From Sphaeroforma arctica JP610 (lineage: Eukaryota > Opisthokonta > Ichthyosporea > Ichthyophonida): a stretch of 23,469 nt of DNA. The notes beneath the pieces were generated by a model, which did not search any database, was not told where the DNA came from, and was given only the letters and a program-made list of their open reading frames with translations. The translations under genes were made by a program, and so were the position numbers. How positions within the stretch are numbered: the first letter of the stretch is position 1; every line of letters starts with the position of its first letter. Shown here piece after piece: positions 20,101-23,469 of the stretch. The stretch spans positions 18,997-42,465 of the forward strand of contig NW_014040348.1 in the NCBI RefSeq assembly GCF_001186125.1, written 5' to 3'.

Positions 20101-22640
20101 GTCAATACCAGCGCAGACACAAGCAATTGGCTAATGCTGTATTTTCGGTAGGCTACTACTAGACCAAGCTAACCTCTAGATGGGCTGGTAGTGTACAGCG
20201 AAACACCTTTCACACAAAGAACATTCTGCCGCACTCAACCTGGAGCGAGTGATCAATATTGCACACTCTACAAGCAAATACAGTCGCAAAAAGTAGAGTA
20301 TTCTTTCACGCGCTAGAGATGTAGTAAATGGCTTTCTTTTCTCGTAATATTGTATGGGTATGATAAATTTAATTTACCGAAACACCAGCCGTAACTGTAA
20401 CTCAGTTGACCGTACATACAAACATCACTTGATATCTAATGTACCGAAACACCAGCCGTAACTGTAACTCAGTTGACCGTACATACGAACATCACTTGAC
20501 TTTGAACTATTGCATTCACAGGTAGCATCAGATGGATCACAGAAATGATTGGGAAGAACCTTAGCACTTCAAGACCCAGAAGCATGGGGAGTATACACAA
20601 CCCAACCTACCCAGAGACCAGATATGCAAGCTTCCACTGAATCGGTAAACGGGGGCATCCATAACATCTGATGAGATCCACCAACTTTACCAAACACAAA
20701 ACTGACCACAAATGCACTCACCCTTATTTTCCCTGTGCCTCGATGTGGGCATGGATCCTGTACCCGAGCTTTTCCGCAGATCTCGTTCGGTGTATTTTGC
20801 CACAGATGCTCGTTCGAATGCTCGTTCGGATGAGTGGAAATCCGTTTGCCGGCTACGTGTCATTGCCCGGGTGCGTGGTGTGGGCATGTCTCGTTCACCA
20901 GATACACGCTCTCTGTCAGCAGACACGCGCCGTTTGTCAGCTGAGACACAATAACTGTCAATTGAAGTACACTCTCTTTCCTGGCCCCGCGAGCCGCTGT
21001 TCGCATCCGCATTGCGCGACGTCTTCGCGGTATCTCTCGGTGTATGACCACTGTAGCGATGACTCAACTCTCGATCCGGCTTAGCTACTGGAGTTCCCGA
21101 GGCGTTACACGTGGACGACTCTCGTACCCTCGCGCTACAGTCATGGCGAGTATCTGCCTGTCTCTCCGCTAAATGATCTCGTTCGTGCGAGCGGTACGTA
21201 GCCCTTCTGCGTTGAACGCTCTCAGTCCTTTCGATTGTGCCGTGTTCGTATGTATCCTTGTGTACTGTTGGAGACTTGTTGGTCTCACGAGGGTGATATG
21301 ATTCTCTATCTTGCATAGGGGTGCAGTACCTTTGGGGCGAAGTCCTCTCACAGTCATCTTCGCGCACGACCGTATACGACGTCGCATCAAGACGCGCACG
21401 TCTATCGTCTCCCCTACTCGATTGCCTGCTAACAGATACAACACTGCATTCCACGGACGTTCTGCTGCGCCCTGCAGAGCTTCTGCTGGGATTCGCAGAC
21501 TCTCTGCAAGGTTCTATGGATGTACTGATGCATTCAACGTATGTTCTAGCGTACTCTACGGAGTCTTCACTACGCTCTACTGATGTTTTACTTTGTACAC
21601 TGCGGCGTTCATACGTTTCGTGATTCTCCTGGGACGATGAGCTGGTTGTCTCTCTTATACTCCTAAAAGTATAAGTACACATCGCGGACAATGATGAGTC
21701 AAGCGTTTCATCGTAAGTATCTACAGCGGTGTAATGCCTTGTATATTCATATAAATGTACTTTAAAGCGTTCAAACGGTATTGTCCGCTCCAATGAGCGC
21801 TAGAGCCCTTAAGTATACACACAAGCGAGAGGGATTCGAAACGTCAAATATCGACGACAAAAATTAAATACGGATGCCCAATTGTGACTTTTTTAACGAA
21901 CACGGATCCCGAAGTAATACATTGGCACCCAGTGGCATTGGGCCAACCATTAGTTCTCGAATCTATTAAAGTGAGAGCTGTGACTATCCAGTCTTTAATA
22001 TAGCCTGGTTTACGCGGATACAAGAAGCAGGCAGTGGCTTTCAGAGAAGAAACTCAGACACACTCCGGCATAATCACGGAAGATAACCCAACATGATAGG
22101 AGATATTGGAATACGTATAGATTTGAAATACTATTATACAAATGCGCCGCGGTGTAACTAAGGCATGAGAGTGGCACATGAAGATATATTGTTATATACA
22201 ACCAAAGTTGCGAGGCTGACGAGATGTAGACTTACCGATCTCCATCGTGTCTGTCCGACTCTTCTCGGCCATCATGCCGGTCGACTGGGGTAGTTTTGGT
22301 AGACACCTGCAGTACATGCCAAAGATATAGCAAATATAAAAAAGTAGCTGGCAATCTACAGTATTCTCCCAGTACATGCTGTTTTTTTCTCGGTAACTAT
22401 CAAGATTCGTTAGTTGGCATTACACCACATTCACGTGCCAATATTTGTCGGATATGAATTCGGCTCATACAATACATTCGATATATATAGTTGAGCTGAG
22501 AGCATAGACGTGCGGGGACAATAGAGTACCTTTGAAATTCTGATGTTATCGTCAGAAACGACGATGCTACGTTCTTTCAATTCTTTGCCTGGTGCTCCGC
22601 CCCGTCTACGAGAAACGCGAAAATCCAGTTGCCCACTCAT
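17052..22640 (-). CDS. KMT5A: KMT5A (SET8/PR-Set7)-type histone H4 lysine-20 methyltransferase, nine exons
   Basis: Family members monomethylate histone H4 Lys20 in the nucleus and act in chromatin compaction and the cell cycle. My model joins 22640-22530, 22306-22236, 21662-20722, 20028-19800, 19384-19177, 18848-18736, 17858-17775, 17599-17515 and 17177-17052, giving 1968 bases and 655 residues. All junctions are GT-AG and phases match. The SET domain (about 521-655) has GKG at 528, [13 protein letters not shown] at 539, YMYHF at 573, CVDAT at 586, GRLINHN at 596, [11 protein letters not shown] at 632 and terminal PWLAQ, in family order and spacing. A basic stretch and [15 protein letters not shown] (480-494) precede it, as the PIP degron region does in animal PR-Set7. 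Residues 61-374 are Ser/Arg/Glu/Thr-rich and unlike the known N termini. Human KMT5A is shorter (about 350-390 residues). The start codon and exons 1-2 are less certain than exons 4-9. Confidence 0.93.
17515..17599 (-). CDS. KMT5A: KMT5A exon 8 (residues 586-614)
   Basis: Acceptor CTTCACAG|TGT and donor TTCCTG|GTATGT. It encodes CVDAT and GRLINHN, the pseudoknot motif normally N-H-S in this family, with Asn in place of Ser. Confidence 0.95.
17775..17858 (-). CDS. KMT5A: KMT5A exon 7 (residues 558-585)
   Basis: Acceptor CCATGCAG|GCG and donor TATTG|GTATGT. It encodes [11 protein letters not shown], the counterpart of the YMYYF substrate-channel strand of the family. Only 84 bases long. Confidence 0.93.
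17859..18735 (-). other. KMT5A intron 6, with A-rich microsatellite
   Basis: 877 bp without coding signal. A simple repeat of AAAT/AAAG units lies at about 18412-18450. Small open frames here (17632-18003 minus and 17974-18228 plus) are chance or shadows. The other introns over 300 bp (2: 22235-21663; 3: 20721-20029; 4: 19799-19385; 5: 19176-18849; 8: 17514-17178) hold nothing recognised except the duplication in intron 3. Confidence 0.7.
18736..18848 (-). CDS. KMT5A: KMT5A exon 6, start of SET (residues 521-557)
   Basis: Acceptor AATGCAG|ATATAC and donor GACAG|GTACAA. It encodes MGKGLRC and [13 protein letters not shown], the N-terminal SET strands with the cofactor-binding GxG-type turn (GKG). 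Confidence 0.95.
19177..19384 (-). CDS. KMT5A: KMT5A exon 5 (residues 451-520)
   Basis: Acceptor GAAACAG|T and donor CTAGAG|GTGTGT. A Lys/Arg-rich nuclear-localisation-like run ([11 protein letters not shown]) is followed by [15 protein letters not shown] and a helical [14 protein letters not shown]. This matches the segment just before the SET domain in animal PR-Set7, where a PIP degron and then a charged helix lead into SET. Confidence 0.9.
19800..20028 (-). CDS. KMT5A: KMT5A exon 4 (residues 375-450)
   Basis: Acceptor ATTACAG|AG and donor GACGG|GTATGTG, with phases matching both sides. It carries HNTLLRYF (415-422), which fits the PIP-box pattern except for His in place of the first Gln, and is followed by acidic VDED. 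The rest is Thr/Pro/Lys-rich. Confidence 0.8.
20375..20499. repeat. 67-bp-period duplication in KMT5A intron 3
   Basis: Two 58-bp copies (20375-20432 and 20442-20499) separated by 9 bases differ at one position (ACATACAAAC versus ACATACGAAC). Both begin TACCGAAACACCAGCC and end ACATCACTTGA. Confidence 0.95.
20722..21662 (-). CDS. KMT5A: KMT5A exon 3, Ser/Arg/Glu/Thr-rich (residues 61-374)
   Basis: A 941-bp open exon from the acceptor TATACTTTTAG|GAG to the consensus donor AAGG|GTGAGT. It leaves phase 1, which exon 4 takes up exactly. The protein is rich in Ser, Arg, Glu, Asp and Thr with loose repeats of the type S-V-E-x-S ([26 protein letters not shown]) and [15 protein letters not shown]. 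No domain is recognised; it is probably disordered and phosphorylatable. The open frame reaches further upstream (to 21799), so a longer exon from another acceptor is possible. Confidence 0.8.
22236..22306 (-). CDS. KMT5A: KMT5A exon 2 (residues 38-60)
   Basis: Acceptor TACTGCAG|GTG and a perfect donor ATCG|GTAAGT bound 71 bases that are open in the phase left by exon 1. The peptide ([20 protein letters not shown]) is charged and low in hydrophobics, like exon 3. Intron 1 is 223 bp. Confidence 0.65.
22530..22640 (-). CDS. KMT5A: KMT5A exon 1 (residues 1-37)
   Basis: ATG at 22640 lies in a favourable context (GGCCATGAG). It encodes [15 protein letters not shown] and ends ISK before the donor AAAG|GTACTC (phase 0). 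The open frame upstream of the ATG runs into microsatellite. Assignment to this gene rests on phase and adjacency, not on homology. Confidence 0.65.
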
Positions 22641-22800
22641 GGCCACTCTCTTTTCTTTACCTGCTATCTGGTGGGACAAGGTGATGTTATAAAGCACGTT
22701 AAAATTCGTGTGTGAGTGGCCTACCACAGAGTAATCAAACCTAACTTTGGCAACGAATGCACAAGCTGGAGATGCACGCAAAAACAAACGTATTTGTATA
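22641..22800 (-). promoter_or_regulatory. Presumed 5' UTR and core promoter region of KMT5A
   Basis: The 160 bases between the chosen ATG and the minisatellite are the only non-repetitive upstream sequence. No clear TATA is seen on the minus strand. AGCAG|GTAAAG near 22660 looks like a splice donor and could end a 5' UTR exon in a longer transcript. Assigned by position only. Confidence 0.3.
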
Positions 22801-22803
22801 CTC

Positions 22804-23047
22804 AGAAATATCTCAGACACAGACAGACACACATAGACACAGACATAGACACAGACAGATACAGACAGAAACACATAGACACAGACAGACACACATAGAC
22901 ACAGACAGACACACATAAACACAGACATAGACACAGACAGACACAGACAGACACACATAGACACAGACAGACACACGTAGACACAGACATAGACACAGAC
23001 AGACACACATACAGACAGACAGACACACATACACACATACACACAGA
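22804..23047. repeat. ACAG/ACAT minisatellite
   Basis: About 240 bp of CACATAGA, CACAGACAGA and CACAGACATAGA variants on the plus strand. The antisense open frame rich in Cys, Val and Ser is a translation artefact of the repeat. Confidence 0.97.
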
Positions 23048-23048
23048 C

Positions 23049-23124
<76 letters not shown>

Positions 23125-23129
23125 TATAA
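23048..23129. repeat. (TA)n microsatellite
   Basis: Nearly pure alternating TA with a few interruptions. It follows the minisatellite directly and passes into AT-rich GAAATA/AAATA sequence to about 23220. Confidence 0.97.
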
Positions 23130-23251
23130 ATAGAAATAGAAATATACTTGTTTATAAATAAATATGTTTGTGTTTATACGTATTTGTATATATACTTGTG
23201 TATAAATACAACTATATATGTATACCCGCACACATATTTACTCTTTCTCTC

Positions 23252-23389
23252 CCACACACACACACGCATGTATTTTTACATATATATATAAACATAAAAT
23301 TCTATATATGAATACATGCACACACACACACACACACACGCATATATTTATATATATATATAAACATAAAATTCTATATATGAATACAT

Positions 23390-23423
<34 letters not shown>
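23252..23423. repeat. (CA)n blocks in a 72-bp duplication
   Basis: Three (CA)n tracts (about 23252-23269, 23318-23339 and 23390-23423) flank two copies of a segment containing AAACATAAAATTCTATATAT (23290 and 23362, period 72). The compound repeat seems to have grown as a unit. Confidence 0.9.
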
Positions 23424-23434
<11 letters not shown>

Positions 23435-23469
23435 CGAACATGTGTACTCTCAAATAGAAAAATCCATTG

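Noticed and set aside
20671-21623. Several plus-strand open frames of 80-137 codons
   Set aside because: They lie antisense to KMT5A exon 3, whose biased codon use leaves the other strand open.
22804-23047. CRISPR-like array of short repeats
   Set aside because: Units are simple ACAG/ACAT variants with no unique spacers, in a eukaryotic gene context.
22431-23231. 266-codon minus-strand open frame with Cys/Val/Tyr repeats
   Set aside because: Most of it is a translation of minisatellite and (TA)n. Only its end, from ATG 22640, is kept, as KMT5A exon 1.

Overview
The window is eukaryotic nuclear DNA. It holds one spliced host gene with canonical GT-AG introns, several decayed retrotransposons, abundant microsatellites and long AT-rich stretches without recognisable genes. 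The host gene is a lysine methyltransferase of the SET8/PR-Set7 (KMT5A) family, best known from animals and also found in alveolates. A plant/protist-type TTTAGGG telomere-like motif occurs inside one element. I cannot name the species; an animal relative or another protist with an intron-rich genome fits.

Layout. 1-609 (minus): 3' part of a non-LTR (LINE) reverse transcriptase with an in-frame stop. 610-1865: AT-rich, nothing recognised. 1866-3930 (minus): gag-protease remnant of an LTR retrotransposon (element A), with a motif-rich leader or LTR to about 4660. 4902-13036 (plus): a composite of two related Ty3/gypsy-type elements. Element B has an LTR, a broken gag, then protease and RT in one open frame. 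It is cut off just after RT and followed by the complete 708-bp LTR of element C, C's gag-protease and the start of its RT. C is then cut inside RT and fused to a truncated second copy of the B LTR. 13050-13760 (minus): possible decayed integrase tail. 13870-16620: hairpins, short duplications and protein-like fragments that I cannot identify.

17052-22640 (minus): a KMT5A orthologue. I rebuilt nine exons by hand. All eight junctions are GT-AG and keep phase, giving a 655-residue protein. The SET domain lies at the C terminus, PIP-box-like motifs precede it, and one 941-bp exon supplies a long Ser/Arg/Glu/Thr-rich N-terminal region. The gene's 5' flank (22800-23430) is a dense block of ACAG/ACAT minisatellite, (TA)n and (CA)n.

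The KMT5A gene is the only one that looks functional. The transposon genes carry many nonsense codons, frameshifts, a 75-bp tandem duplication and telomere-like insertions.
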